DNA from: Drosophila pseudoobscura
Lineage: Eukaryota > Arthropoda > Insecta > Diptera > Drosophilidae
DNA: 64,000 nt
Assembly: GCF_009870125.1 (NCBI RefSeq)
Contig: NC_046681.1
Coordinates: 2,852,001 to 2,916,000 of the forward strand
Direction: 5' to 3'
Both the position numbers and the translations under genes were made by a program. The notes under the pieces are model-generated. The model was given only the letters and a program-made list of their open reading frames with translations. It was not told where the DNA came from and did no database searches. Of this stretch, positions 1 to 10,929 are shown piece by piece (positions within the stretch are counted from its first letter, which is position 1; the number at the start of each line of letters is the position of its first letter).

Positions 1-1160
1 AAAACTGCGATGCTATCTCGACGGCTACCGATTCGACGTCATAACCGATCATCTCGCACTAAAGTGGCTGAATACCCTCGAGAGCCCTTACGGTAGCGTA
101 GCAAGATGGGAGCTCGAACTACAGCAATACCAATACGACGTGCATTATCGGGCCGGCAACCAGAACGTAGTCGCGGACGCACTGTCAAGACAACCATTGG
201 AGCATCGAGGAAGACGACACAGCATGCACCTGGCTGAAACAAAGGATCCAACAAGTCCAAGACGAACCCCAGAAGTACCAGGACTACACGCACGAAAATG
301 GGCATCTATACCGCTATCTAGGACACGGAGACGACGACGACGACCACATACCGTGGAAACTATGCGTGCCTAAAAACGGCCGGACGAGAGTACTCCGCGA
401 ATGCCATGACGAACCAACGGCAGGACACCTTGGCTTCCGGAAAACCATCCTGAGGGCAACACAACGATACTACTGGCCAGGACTACACCGAGACGTGCGA
501 CGTGCAGGGCTGCGTAAGCTGTCAGAAGTTCAAAGCCACGCAGCGCAAGGCCGTGGGCAGAATGCTCACACGTAAAGCCAAAGAACCCTACGCCATCCTG
601 TGTGCCGACTTCGTCGGACCATTACCACAGTTCAAGCACGGGAACACCATCTTACTGGTATTCTTCGACACTTTCTCCAAGTGGGTGGAACTGGTACCCC
701 TCAAGAAAGCGACAACAGCAAACCTCGAACGAGCCTTCAGAGAACGAATACTGTGCAGCTTCGGCGTGCCAAAACTATTCGTCTGCGACAACGGAACCCA
801 GTTCACCAGCCGATCGTTTGGAGCATTCATGCGAAGCGCAGGCGTAGAGCTGCAACACACAGCCCCGTATTGCTCCCAAGAAAACCCGACGGAGAGAGCC
901 AACCGGACTGTGAAAACGATGATCGCCCAGTTCGTCCACGACCACCAGAATACATGGGACGAGCTCCTACCCGAGATGACATTGGCGATCAACTCCAGCG
1001 TCTCCGAGACGACCGGATTCAGCCCGCCTTCCACCTGCACGGAAGAGAGCCGCGACTCCCCGGCGCCCTCTACGACGAAGTCTCGCCCGGGACAGGGAGT
1101 ACGACAGAGGCGGCCACCAGCAAAGCGACGAGGCTGAAAGGAGTATTCGCCGAGCATTAG
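1..1160 (+). mobile_element. Ty3/gypsy-type pol remnant (RNase H end + integrase)
   Basis: Three overlapping forward reading frames together spell the 3' half of a Ty3/gypsy pol. The RNase H tail has the typical HYRAGNQNVVADALSR motif (about 142-190). It is followed by the integrase zinc-binding HHCC region (H at GHLGF, C-x2-C in CVSCQK, about 390-530) and the integrase core. The core shows D in CADFVGPLP (about 600), D in VCDNGTQFTS (about 785) and the downstream E in ENPTERANR (about 885). The frame changes at about 370 and again at about 510, so the element is dead. The integrase C-terminus is cut short near 1135-1160. The 5' part lies outside the window, and no clear LTR pair is visible. 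Confidence 0.85.
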
Positions 1161-1164
1161 CTAT

Positions 1165-1350
1165 ATATGAACATCTAAATACAAATTTGTACAAAAACAG
1201 AAAAAAAAATTATACATGAAAATAGAAACCAAAGTTATTTATGAAATGTATATGAAAATATAAATACAACTTTGTATGAAAATAGAAACAAAAAGTTATA
1301 TTAAAATAGAAACAAATATTTAAAAAAAAAATATATAAGTACAAATTTTT
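1165..1350. repeat. A/T-rich degenerate tandem repeat
   Basis: Imperfect units built on TATGAAAATAGAAACAAA followed by AGTTATAT or ACAACTTTGT recur every 30-60 bp, directly behind the pol remnant. It looks like a decayed minisatellite. It has no coding potential. Confidence 0.55.
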
Positions 1351-3410
1351 ATGAAAATACGTTGCTCCAACCACAACAGAATACTAAGTGAAACCTTTGA
1401 ATGAAAGGGATTTCCGTTTTAGATCAAGATCGTGAGCTTTACGACTTTTTTCTACTCAGATTCAATTCAAAAAATGTTCAACATAATGTGGTAAGATGAA
1501 TTTTCATTACGGTTGTGGAGATAATGTTTTTTATCCCCAATCGGCCGACTAATTATTTCAATTAAATAAAACTCGGCGCAGAAATAAAATTGCGATATGT
1601 TCTTTAATGCGTGACATCCAAATTGCAAGTGTGGCTTGCCTGCCCTTTACATTGCCGCTCCGATCGCTAAGCGCAGCTTCGATCGGCCGACGTCGGTAGG
1701 CAGACGCAAAGCGGAGATAGCGAAGAGCGAGCTGGCAGAGAGCGTTTAGCAGGGCAAGCAAGCGCAAAGCTTTAACAAACAAATGAGTGACATAGACATA
1801 AGTAACAAACAAAATAAGCGGCTGAGGGCCAAGAATTAGGTGCTATTTGGCAAGCAGCTAATCGGCTGGGTTCTGCTCCGAACAACGGTTGTTTATGATT
1901 TTTCTTTGTTTTAGATAGTATTTTAATGTTTCCGCTGAATATTTTTTTTGTTTGACGGATAACATTTTTCCTTGTCTGAACATGTAAACATGACTTCAGC
2001 TGAACTCGAAGTGCTGTTACGGAGCACCTTTTAGCACGGAGTGTGCTGCAGCGTTGCCAAACGATGTTCAACGATGCTTATATTACAGGTCTATAGTTAA
2101 CATTGTGATGTAATAATATACCATGTATTCAAAAAGTATAGTGGTGTCAAAGAGCTGGCTCCAAGCTGTCTTCAAATTTTCTTGAAAAGCCAAAACAAAG
2201 AGCTCAAAAGCTATCCGTTCATTCTAGAACTAGGAGCACGTATGAGATTTTTTACAGCGCGCTGCCGAAAAATACCCTTTACCTTTGTTCAGGCCAGCAG
2301 CAAATAATTGCCAAGCACTGTGCCAACAACGTGCGCTCCGGTCCCAAGTCGCGCTCTCGCGCGTTTGGAGGATCGCTCGGGAGATTTTACGATCCACTAC
2401 TCACCGCAGCATCAAACTTAGAGAATTAGACTTAGAGTTAGTACGCTTCCACCCCCGATTCAAACGGCCGATCTACCGCGCGACTACATATACACAGCGA
2501 CATATATCTACCACGAAACACAAAGATCTTTTATATTTCTTGCGACGGCTACTAGGAGGTTCACTGGATCATAAACTTCGTCATTGGAATTTGTATATTG
2601 CTATGATACTGAAAACACTTGCCTTCCAATATCATTTTCTTATTTCGTTTATATTTTATATAGTAAAAATGGATCTGTGTACCACCCAGAAGGGAGCGTT
2701 CGGGCGTTGCAAAGTATATATATTCTTGACCAACATCAAGAGCCGATATGTCTGCATATCCGTCTCCCAGTAGGCGAAACGACCGATCTGGCGAATTACT
2801 TACATCTCATCTGATGACGCGTCGATGTTAGCGTCATTACCCCCGATGACATAGGCGATGACCCGCCATACGCTGAACTGTTGACTTCAATATGGAGAGG
2901 TCCTAGGGCATACTCGATGGCATTGTCATCTAGCAGTGCATGCATTTCATAAGCTATGACTTTAGCATGCCTTTTATAAGCAAATTTTTTAGAAAAAAAA
3001 GAAATAGATTTATAAATAATTAACTTCACGAAAGAGAAATACTTGTATACTTGTAAGTTAGTAAGTGGACTTCTCTAAAGGTAACAGTGCCCAAGTTAAT
3101 ACTGTGGGTGGGTTTAAACCTAAATGTTGTTTGTCGTAGATACCGCAAATATTTATCGCGTACTACCCAACTTTGGAAGTATTGTGCAGAGCGATAAAAT
3201 AGTGTACCTGCTCGAAGGCCAGGACAAAGACCTCAGGGTAATCGACTTACGTGTCCGTTTTCTTTACAGGGCAGAGGGTGGCATACAGATTGCCCATTGT
3301 AAATTTGGCGGGGATCTACCGAAGATGTGGTATCCTTCGGAAGCACTCGGTAAAGGAATGAGCTGGAGTGCGACGAAATAATAGCCCCAAATTCTTCCAC
3401 ACGCCAACTT
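1351..3410. other. Intergenic, probably decayed repeat DNA
   Basis: No gene can be supported here. Open frames at 1558-2071 (-), 2285-2773 (+) and 3124-3381 (+) have no recognisable domain and no splice logic. The 2300-2580 stretch (GC-richer, ending in a run of TATA/ACAC-like sequence) could be part of an old LTR or a 5' leader, but no matching second copy is present in the window. Confidence 0.4.
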
Positions 3411-3417
3411 TTTTTTA

Positions 3418-3912
3418 TCCCGATACTCAAAATATTTGATTTGTGTTGAAAGTGGATGTGTGTTACGTCCAGAAGGAAGCGTTTCCGACCCCATAAAGTT
3501 TATTTAATCTTGATCAGTGCTAGTGCTCTAAGATAATAAGAGCTAGAGCAACCAAATTTTGTATCCTCCTGTGATATCGAACCTTCACAAGTATTTTTCA
3601 AAATTTCGCCCTACCCCCGCAAATGACGAAAATCTGTGGCATACATAATTTTAAAGATACGGGATAATTAAAGATAAAAATCATAGAGAAGGACCATATC
3701 TACCAGATGCCGAGACTGGATCAGATCAATTTGCAGTGGCTACGCAGCGCCCGTTCTGAGTACACGTTCTGATTGATTTTCTGTCTCTCTCGCACGCACT
3801 CTGTTTCGTTCAATGTTAGCGTCGCCTGGCGGAGGAAGTAAGTACATAAGTAAGTGACTAAGTATCGAGTATAAATCTAGAGTTGCGGCCGTAGCAGCAA
3901 CTCACAACGTTT
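3418..3912 (-). mobile_element. DINE-1/mini-me-like Helitron copy A (reverse)
   Basis: Reverse-oriented, degenerate copy. It contains the family's right-end block (GTGGATGTGTGTTACGTCC, GTTTCCGACCCCATAAAG, CTTGATCAG), the CCCCCGCAAA...GACGAAAATCTG block, and the left-terminal block with CTCTCTCGCACGCACTCTG. It ends by AACTCACAACGT near 3905. The GTCY microsatellite is missing. Confidence 0.7.
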
Positions 3913-4234
3913 AACCTCTTTTTATTTATACGGTATTTTATTTATTGAATCTTCTCTCTTGGAGACTAACGATAAATAGGCAAATCTTAATCTAAAATAT
4001 TTATTACTTAATTACAATTAATTATTTAGATAACGGCCCTAACTATTTTTGCTGGGAGTCGTAGTCGTGTATATCTAGTATGCCAAGTTAAACACTGCGC
4101 AAGTCTATTAGGATGGGCCAGAAGTTTGACCTGAAATTTTGCTTTCCCTTGGTCGATTTCATCTTGAACAGATCCTACATTTTGTTATGATCCGCCTCTT
4201 TGCCACCCTGGCCTATCGTTCCCAGCTAACTCAC

Positions 4235-5020
4235 GGGGGAGTCAGGGGTGTTTCCGACCCGATTAGCCAGGGGACGGATTGAACAAACAGGAGTGCGGAT
4301 ACCAAATTTGGTTACTCTAGCGTTAATAGTCTCTGAGATTTGTGGATGCCCCAGATTTGCATCCTTTGCGGGGGCGGAAGGGGGTGTGGCGAAATTTTGA
4401 AACAAACTCGTCTCGGTCCGATATATTAGGAGTGTGGATACCAAATTTGGTTGCTCTAGCTTTTATAGTCTCTGAGATCTAGGCGCTAATGTTTTACTCT
4501 AAGCAAAGCCGGCTATCCTACGTGTGTGTTAGAGAGAGACAGGGCGAGAAAAAAAAATTAAATTGTTTTCTTGATGCTGGCTATAATAATAATACGATCC
4601 AATTCAGATCCGGAGTCTAAAAGATATCGTCATTCTCTACGATTCTGCGTTTTTGGTTTTCTCGTATCTTTAAAATTTTGGATGCCACAGATTTTCGCCC
4701 TTTGTGGGGGCGGGAGTGGGCGGGGCAAAGTTTTGAAATATTTTTGTAGCAGTGACAAATCACAGAAGTCTGGATCCAAAACATCGTTGCTCTAGCTCTT
4801 ATAGTATTCGAGCATTAGGCGCTGAAGGGGACGGACAGACGGACGGACGGACGGACAGACGGACAGACAGACATGGCTCAATCGACGCGGCTATTGATGC
4901 TGATCAAGAATATATATACTTTATGGGGTCGGAAACGATTCCTTCTGGACGTTACACACATCCACTTTTACCACAAATCTAATATACCCCAATACTCATT
5001 TTGAGTATCGGGTATAAAAA
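4235..5020 (+). mobile_element. DINE-1/mini-me-like Helitron copy B (forward)
   Basis: Forward copy with two internal modules of the type TTTGCGGGGGCGGAAGGGGG...TACCAAATTTGGTTGCTCTAGC. It has a GA-rich stretch (about 4528-4555), a GTCY-type microsatellite (GGAC/AGAC units, about 4829-4873) and a right end ACTCATTTTGAGTATCGGGTATAAAA. The right end abuts the exon/donor region of the neighbouring minus-strand gene at 5021. Confidence 0.8.
4829..4873. repeat. GTCY/GRAC tetranucleotide microsatellite inside DINE copy B
   Basis: Perfect and near-perfect GGAC and AGAC tetramers. This microsatellite is a known hallmark of mini-me/DINE-1 elements. Equivalent arrays occur at about 42555-42612, 50622-50655 and, reversed, 28170-28212. 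Confidence 0.85.
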
Positions 5021-5648
5021 CTATGTCTTACCAGAACGTGATCGAGTAAGCTGCCGTTGTACGTAGTCTTCGAGATCCTCCTCTTCCTTTCTACTTATGA
5101 GGCAATTCAAAACTAACAAAAATAGTCCAAGTCCAAGGGAAAATAATCCTGTGCAAGTCACCTTATTCCACCACGCAGAGCTGGAGCCTGAAACAATCCG
5201 TAAAGCTCAACATATACTCGTATCCGAATATTTTGAAAATATATGTATGTATGAGTGAGTATATTACTTACTAAACACATTCCAGGACATTGTTTCATCT
5301 GGAATAATTCCTGCCCCGATAAGAAAAACTCCAAAAACAATGAACACAATACCAATATGAAGCATTCCAATACTGGTGACAACCTATTACATAAAGAAAT
5401 GCATTATACTTGTGTTATTAAAACATTACTTTCTAAAAATCAACCTGGCTGTCAAGCATTCCTGGTCCAGGCTTGGCCGCATGATGGTGATGATATTTGC
5501 GTCTCACAGACCCACTGGGTGAATGGAATGTTTCGCCACTCTCGGAGCTTTGAGTGCTATACCTCCGTTCTCGAGCTCTTTTCTGTTCATCTCTTCTTTT
5601 ACGCTGGCGCTTAATAGCCATAGCAGAATATATTCCAACCGAATGCAT
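5021..5648 (-). CDS. Small two-transmembrane protein, function unknown
   Basis: Three exons join in frame: 5648-5445, 5383-5272 and 5187-5021 (minus strand), giving 160 residues to a stop at 5021. The N-terminal 60 residues are basic and Ser/Arg/His-rich (RQRKRRDEQKRARERR, then a His run). Exon 2 encodes one hydrophobic helix (IGMLHIGIVFIVFGVFLIG) and exon 3 a second (TGLFSLGLGLFLLVLNCLIS). An acidic tail and QRQLTRSRS follow. The intron 2 donor is GTAAGT and its acceptor is TTTCAG; the intron 1 donor is a weak GTTGAT. The stop follows GGTAAGACA, which itself looks like a splice donor. The true last exon may therefore lie beyond the DINE copy that abuts it. I do not recognise the family. A second, more upstream Met exists at 5678. 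Confidence 0.6.
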
Positions 5649-5774
5649 ATTCGTCCTACAAATCGGGTAATGTTTCAAATATTTGTATTTTACTCTTAGA
5701 TGTCATTTTTTCAATTGGGAGCAAAGTGTAATAGCCTTCGTTCTTGTGTCGGTGGCACGTTTCGACAAATAGAA

Positions 5775-6765
5775 TGGTTAAATACGGAGAGGTAAAAGTT
5801 GAACAGTTGAAAAGGAATTGTCTGAGCGGGGCTTACCGACGAGCGGCTTGAAAGCCGAACTGCAGCTGCGGTTGGAAGCTGCAATGGAGAGAGCAGGCCT
5901 CAACGTCGACAAGAAAATCTATAAAAACACAGGAGCAATTCAGCGTTTGGATGAAGAGATCAAGCAAGAGATCACACGTCTTGATAAGAAAATTCGACAA
6001 GTGGAACATCGTCTCGAAGATCGGCTCGAGGACCGATTCCGTCGATTGGAGTTGGGTGTTCCTGTCAACAACATGACAGGACAACAACCGAAATTCAGTA
6101 CACCTATTTTTGGGGGCACAACAACATTTTGCGTTTTCATGACGCGATTCGAGATGTCAGCATCGAAGAATAATTTGATGGAAGTTGACCGCGCGGCCTC
6201 TTTGGCGCTTCCTTTGAAGGGTCTTGCTGCTGATCTGCTACAATCGATTCCCGACGCAGATAGATTAAATTACGAGGCTGTGAAGCGTGCCCTGGAGCGT
6301 AGATATGGAGGTGACCACAGGCGGGAAGTTCCCTTGGAGCTGAAGGGCAGGAAATAACCTTACCGCGAGAAACATATAGCGACTCCCACGCCTGGCTTAC
6401 AATGATGCTCAAGAGGTGTCAAGAGGTATTTAACGGAAGATGCTTCATTTGCAACCAAGCGGGTCATATGTCGCTATATACAAAAAGAACGAGATTCTGG
6501 CCCATGGAGCGGAAATCATCGCAGGAACAAAGGCATATACAAAAGTTGAAACCAGAGACTTCCAGACAGATTTCTTAAACTAAAACAAGCCGGTACAGAG
6601 GGCAAGGGCTGACTCATACTACGAACTGTCCCACAATTCTCGTTTCCTAGTTGCAGCGAAACTCGAATGACGTCATGGATAGAACCGAGCTGTTACTAAC
6701 TTTGAACACAGGTGCATCTCATTCTATAATAAAGAGAGGTATTGTTAAAGGAAATGTGGAGCCAA
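5775..6765 (+). mobile_element. Retrotransposon gag-protease remnant
   Basis: The fragment opens with a SAP-like helix-extended-helix segment (SERGLPTSGLKAELQLRLEA). It continues into a short coiled coil (EEIKQEITRLDKKIRQVEHRL) and an arthropod retroelement Gag capsid-like region (RFEMSASKNNLMEVDRAASL, then AADLLQSIPDADRLNYEAVK, ending near 6330). After frame breaks, a CCHC knuckle is visible at about 6440-6480 (CFICNQAGHM). At about 6706-6745 there is a retropepsin-type active-site segment reading NTGASHSII, where the catalytic Asp is Asn. Frameshifts make it non-functional. Related fragments lie at 17255-17760 and about 48735-48800. Confidence 0.65.
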
Positions 6766-6774
6766 GTGGTCAGC

Positions 6775-7825
6775 TATAGCAGCGCCACGATGAGCTCAAT
6801 CAAACGAAGGAGGCCATTGAGAAGCAAGAACAGCAACTGCAGCAAGTGGAGCATTAGTTTTCTGAAGTTAGGCAATTGGCGGATCAGGTTTCAGGCTTAA
6901 ACAAGAGCAAAGTCTGTCCGAACTAGAGGGCTGCCGAGCCACAGTCCCAGATACAAAAGGATCTTCAGCTAAGCGAAGGCTAAGGCTGAAGCTGGAAAAG
7001 CAGTCCGAAGCAAACGAAATCCTGCTGACGAACTTCGCATTACTGGGAAAAAGCCACGAATCGACCATTAGGCAAATGGAGCTGGAACTGCAAGTTCCAA
7101 TCACAGTCGGACAGAAGTAAAGAGACCTTATAGACGGTCGAAGACGAGCTGAAGTGACTGCAGGAGCAGTTGGCAGAGTCCGATGAGGAGGGCAGCATAC
7201 AGCTGAATGTTCAAACAAGAAAAACTGAGGAAGCTCTCGTCTCCAGCCAGGCGGATATAGAGTCGAAGAACAGGATGCTGGAAACCACAAATGCGGCGCT
7301 GGAGAAGATCAACAAGGACTATGCGGAAACTCGAGCAGAAGCCTCCCAGTTGGAGGAACGTCTCCAGAAAATCTAAGAGCAGCTCCAATCCAAGCTGCAG
7401 GCAGAAAGAACTTCGTCGAGCATCCTTCATATCAAGATGACTAAATTCAGCGAATAAATGGCCAGCAGCCTGGTGGGTCTAACCATTAAGACCGATGCCT
7501 GGGGCCAAAAGATGCTGCAGAAGGACCGCGAGATGCGGGATCTGTGCCATCAGCTGCACTCCAGTCAAGAAGTTCTGGCCAAGCTGAAAGCGGAATCAGA
7601 GCCACGGCAAGGAGCGTTGAACGAGTCAGTCAAGAATCTGAAGAAGGAACTAGTCAAGATCCAGGTGGACCAATAGCAGTTGAGCTGCGGTACCAAGGAG
7701 ACCATCAGGGAGCTGAAAGACCGCCTAGAAATCACCAACACGGATCTCCAGCACAAGGAGAAAATGGCACTAGAAGATGCACAAAAGATCAGCTATCTAA
7801 AGACACTGGTGGAGGTCTACTGACA
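6775..7825 (+). pseudogene. Coiled-coil pseudogene, CLIP-190-like
   Basis: Almost the whole stretch translates, across three frames with several stops, as heptad-rich Gln/Glu/Lys coiled coil. Examples are VSSQADIESKNRMLETTN at about 7235-7290, REMRDLCHQLHSSQEVLAKL at about 7530-7590 and LEDAQKISYLKTLVE at about 7770-7815. From memory the last segment resembles the rod of the Drosophila microtubule plus-end protein CLIP-190 (CLIP-170 family). No CAP-Gly or zinc-knuckle part is present, and no introns are visible. It is therefore probably an internal or processed fragment. The assignment to CLIP-190 rather than another long coiled coil is uncertain. Confidence 0.5.
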
Positions 7826-8816
7826 TAGACAGCCCTGATCTGTTCAGCCGCATAAACTTCACGATTCCTATTAGACTGACTATAAATTTTATACCGTTGT
7901 TCCTTCCACTTTGTAGATAGAATTATTCTTTGCATGAATCGTTTAGGGTCTTATGCTCGGATTATAACTCCCTTTACCATATTATATCCAACACTAATTC
8001 TCTTCCTCTTATTAAATTACTAATCCTTACACACCTTTCTATTAATTAGTAATTGTAGTGGTATTTGTATTTTGATTGCATGCTTAGTTTCTTAGTAAGT
8101 TTAGCGCTAATTTTCCTCGAATGTTCGGCTGGGCACCGTGCGTCATGCGGCAGCGCCCCTCGGTCGGTTGGGCGGGAGGGGGGCTGCGTTTTGCCTGGGA
8201 TCCGCGCGTAACAGCCTTCAGCTGGTTTCACACGGGCCACTTGACGGTGCAGTAACTGCATCGCCTCTTGAAAGATGGAGTCATTGCATGTCAACGTCCA
8301 AAGATAATGGTATCGAATTGAGTTGTGGGTACTCTTTTTCTTATAGGAAGCTATCTATCACCTTAAGCAGACAGCTTACCCTTTACTGCTAAGCTACTTT
8401 GAGTGTGAGAGACTGAGTAAAAAGATAACGTTCCAAGGCAGCGGAGTTATCCACAGAAATTGATTTCTTCGTTATATTTATGCGTTGGCAAATTTCCCGT
8501 ATTTCCCAAACAGTATTTTGCTCCTGTAGATATTTCAAAACGTTTAGACAGAGATATTTCATAAAAAATGGAAAATTAAATTTCAACAAAAAAGTAAAAA
8601 AAATAAAATTGCATTCTAAATAAACAATTTACAACTGCGATACAATTATGATACATAAACAGAAGCTTCTTTTAAAAAGATACATTTTCTTTGAATTTTT
8701 ATTATCTCTGTAATTCTGCCTTTTCGGAGATTGGCTAAGCATTAATTGTCCGGATTATCAAGATTATAATGTTGTTGATTATTGGAGACGAAATTAACCC
8801 GACGAAATAAGTATAA
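7826..8816. other. Intergenic; includes repeat unit at 8199-8305
   Basis: No gene is visible. The 107 bp at 8199-8305 match two separated pieces that flank the TMX-like gene copy at 52 kb: 8199-8251 resembles 51784-51839, and 8252-8305 resembles 52841-52895. The rest is AT-rich and unassigned. Confidence 0.5.
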
Positions 8817-9545
8817 CCAAAGACTATAAAATACCAAGATGTTGCATGAGCGACCAAAAAGCTGTTCTATGGCGGGTCCTAACATTAGAACCCAAAAGGC
8901 ACGAGGGAGCGCGCGGGGTTTCAATTCCCTTTTCGCCTGTACTTCGTCTCTACCGCGACCCCGCTGCCCATCGGTTTCGTCTGTTCGGCAATTCTGGACT
9001 CTCGAGCCTCAGCACCGTCGAAGCGGTGGTCGCGGATCGCCGATGTCTTTGGAGCGGCACAGTGGGACCTTTGGCCGTCTCAGCTTGCTAAATTTGTTAG
9101 TGAATATGAGTTCAATAAATATTTGCACACTGAAAAAATGTTAAACTTTGAGTGCTTATATCTTCTAAACTAAAACTATCTTGAAAATTCGATTGGAAAA
9201 TTCGCTATTAGATGCGTACATTAAATTTATCTAAAGCACTCATACAATTTTTTTTTACTATTTCCGCCCCACTGTGCCGCGCCAAAGACATCAGCGACCA
9301 CGCTGCCCTACGGTTTCGGCAAGCAGACGATTCATATTTGGTTTTTGTATTCTTTCTCTCGAGACACACCGACTCGACGCTGACCGAGGCATTGACGAAG
9401 CCGAGTAGCATTTCGGAGGCGAAGGTAGCGTAAAAGAGAATTGAAGTAATAGCCCCGCGCGCCCGTACCATGAAGCGTCAAACGAAAATTGAAAAATAAT
9501 TTGTTCCTCATGCAACATCTTGGTATTGTATAGTCTTTGGTATAA
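8812..9545. mobile_element. Foldback-type DNA element with long inverted arms
   Basis: Positions 8817-8850 (CCAAAGACTATAAAATACCA...) and the reverse complement of 9507-9540 agree at 33 of 34 bases. Flanking TATAA at 8812-8816 and 9541-9545 forms a 5-bp target duplication. Similarity between the arms continues inward for about 250 bp each, for example GTCTTTGGNGCGGCACAGTGGG at about 9043-9065 and, inverted, at about 9268-9290. The roughly 200-bp centre is AT-rich. No transposase is encoded. A 56-bp relative with the same termini lies at 57103-57158. Confidence 0.85.
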
Positions 9546-9974
9546 CAGTGGTATAATTTATTAAATTAACATTATTGGTGCCTATCATTTCAATTTGACA
9601 ATAGTGTGCAAATAACAATAACAAAACTTACGATTAAATACTTTACAAAGAGAAAAAAGTTAATATTGGAATATATGTATGCATTAATGACTTCATTATT
9701 AAAAAATTCTCTAAGAGCCAGCGTCTGCATCGTGATGTGCACGTGAAAACTCGTGTTGGGGAAGAGATGTTTCACTATTTATCCCGCTTTTGTTTACTAC
9801 AAAAAAAATCATAAGACATACTTCATTAATATCAGGATAGTTTAAGAATTTAATGTAAAGAATGATTACAATAAAAATTTTTCCTGGTTTTTTTTAGTCG
9901 GCATGTTTTTGTCTTTTTTTCAATCAAATTATTTAATGGAAAAAGCATTATTGTTGTGATAAATAACTGTTCCA

Positions 9975-10691
9975 TTACTTTCTAGCCATTGCGATTCCTA
10001 GTCCCAAAATGCCGCCCAGCACAAGGGCAGCTCCTCCAGCAACCGCCATCCCCTTTGCAATTTCCTTATCGCTCTGTTTTTTAATGTATTCCTGCGAAGC
10101 ATTATTACCAGGTTAAATTTAAACATTGGTTCCTTAAGTATGTATTGTATTCATTCACCTCTAGAGAGCGCACTTGATCGTTTGATTCAATCTCCAGGAA
10201 GGCTTTGCAATACTTTAAGCCTTCAGTATAATTTTTAATACGAGCGTTTCCGAACGCTAGGTAATAAATATAATCACGCCTTCCGTCAGGATGCGTTCGT
10301 GCCAGCTCTTCCAGTATCATAATACCCTATATACATATATAGCAAAAATGTACATTTTTAACTCGCCTTTTGTAAAATATATCTCATTCTATGAGTCACC
10401 TTTCTTATGTCGTTCGTATAACGACTACGCACCAGACAAAATGCATATCTGAAAAGTTTTAAAGAAAAGAGAAATGTTTTAGTATGAAAATTTTGTTGCC
10501 AAAATGTCAAATATCAGGGCACGTACTCAAACTTTGTCTCGGAAGTTACTTCTCCGTCCAACTCGAGCTCATGGTGATATTTTTTTTCAAACCTCTGTAA
10601 TAAGGAAGTACTGCAATAAACGTTAAACAAAATGGTATAACCGCACCTCCAAATCTTCTTGTGGTACTACATCATTTAATAGCTCGTCCAT
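9975..10691 (-). CDS. Fis1: Mitochondrial fission 1 protein (Fis1)
   Basis: Five exons (10691-10647, 10594-10527, 10448-10400, 10326-10159, 10091-9975) give 148 residues, the usual Fis1 length. Known role: a tail-anchored outer-membrane adaptor on mitochondria and peroxisomes that takes part in organelle fission. Seen here: an N-terminal arm (MDELLNDVVPQEDLERFE), a TPR-like bundle with FEYAFCLVRSRYTNDIRKGI and DYIYYLAFGNARIKNYTEGL, and a C-terminal Gly/Ala-rich anchor (GMAVAGGAALVLGGILGLG) ending in a short basic tail (ARK). All introns are short with GT-AG ends and phases agree throughout. The gene lies head-to-head with IntS3, with a DINE and a promoter-like repeat between them. Confidence 0.95.
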
Positions 10692-10744
10692 TTTTTTTTT
10701 GTTTGAAAACAAAGAAAATTTTTCACGAAAATTGTTAGTTGTTA

Positions 10745-10840
10745 AGGGTTGTAGTGTGACCACCCGCGGACCTTTCGGTGAAATATACCATTTGAAAATA
10801 CCGATGAAAAAACCATTTTCATTTCCCAAAAATACCATTA
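10745..10840 (-). promoter_or_regulatory. Fis1 core promoter: motif 1 plus GGTATTTT array
   Basis: On the minus strand, GGTATTTTT, GGTATTTTC and GGTATATTTC (10828-10836, 10794-10802, 10780-10789) are followed by GGTCACACT (10753-10761), about 60 bp before the ATG at 10691. This is the Ohler motif 6 / motif 1 (M1BP) arrangement of TATA-less Drosophila housekeeping promoters. The start site was not determined. Confidence 0.65.
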
Positions 10841-10929
10841 AAAAATTTTGTATAAAAAAAACATAAAAAATGAATTATACATTTATGTATATGTGTATTA
10901 TGCGCTACGTAGCGACCGAAAATTAATTT

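Noticed and set aside
588-1157. 189-codon minus-strand open frame
   Set aside because: Antisense to the integrase core of the Ty3/gypsy remnant.
2285-2773. 162-codon plus-strand open frame
   Set aside because: No domain, no start context and repeat-like sequence; more likely an LTR or leader remnant than a gene.
4829-4873. Regularly spaced GGAC/AGAC repeats considered as a CRISPR-like array
   Set aside because: Tetranucleotide microsatellite without spacers inside a DINE element in a eukaryotic genome.
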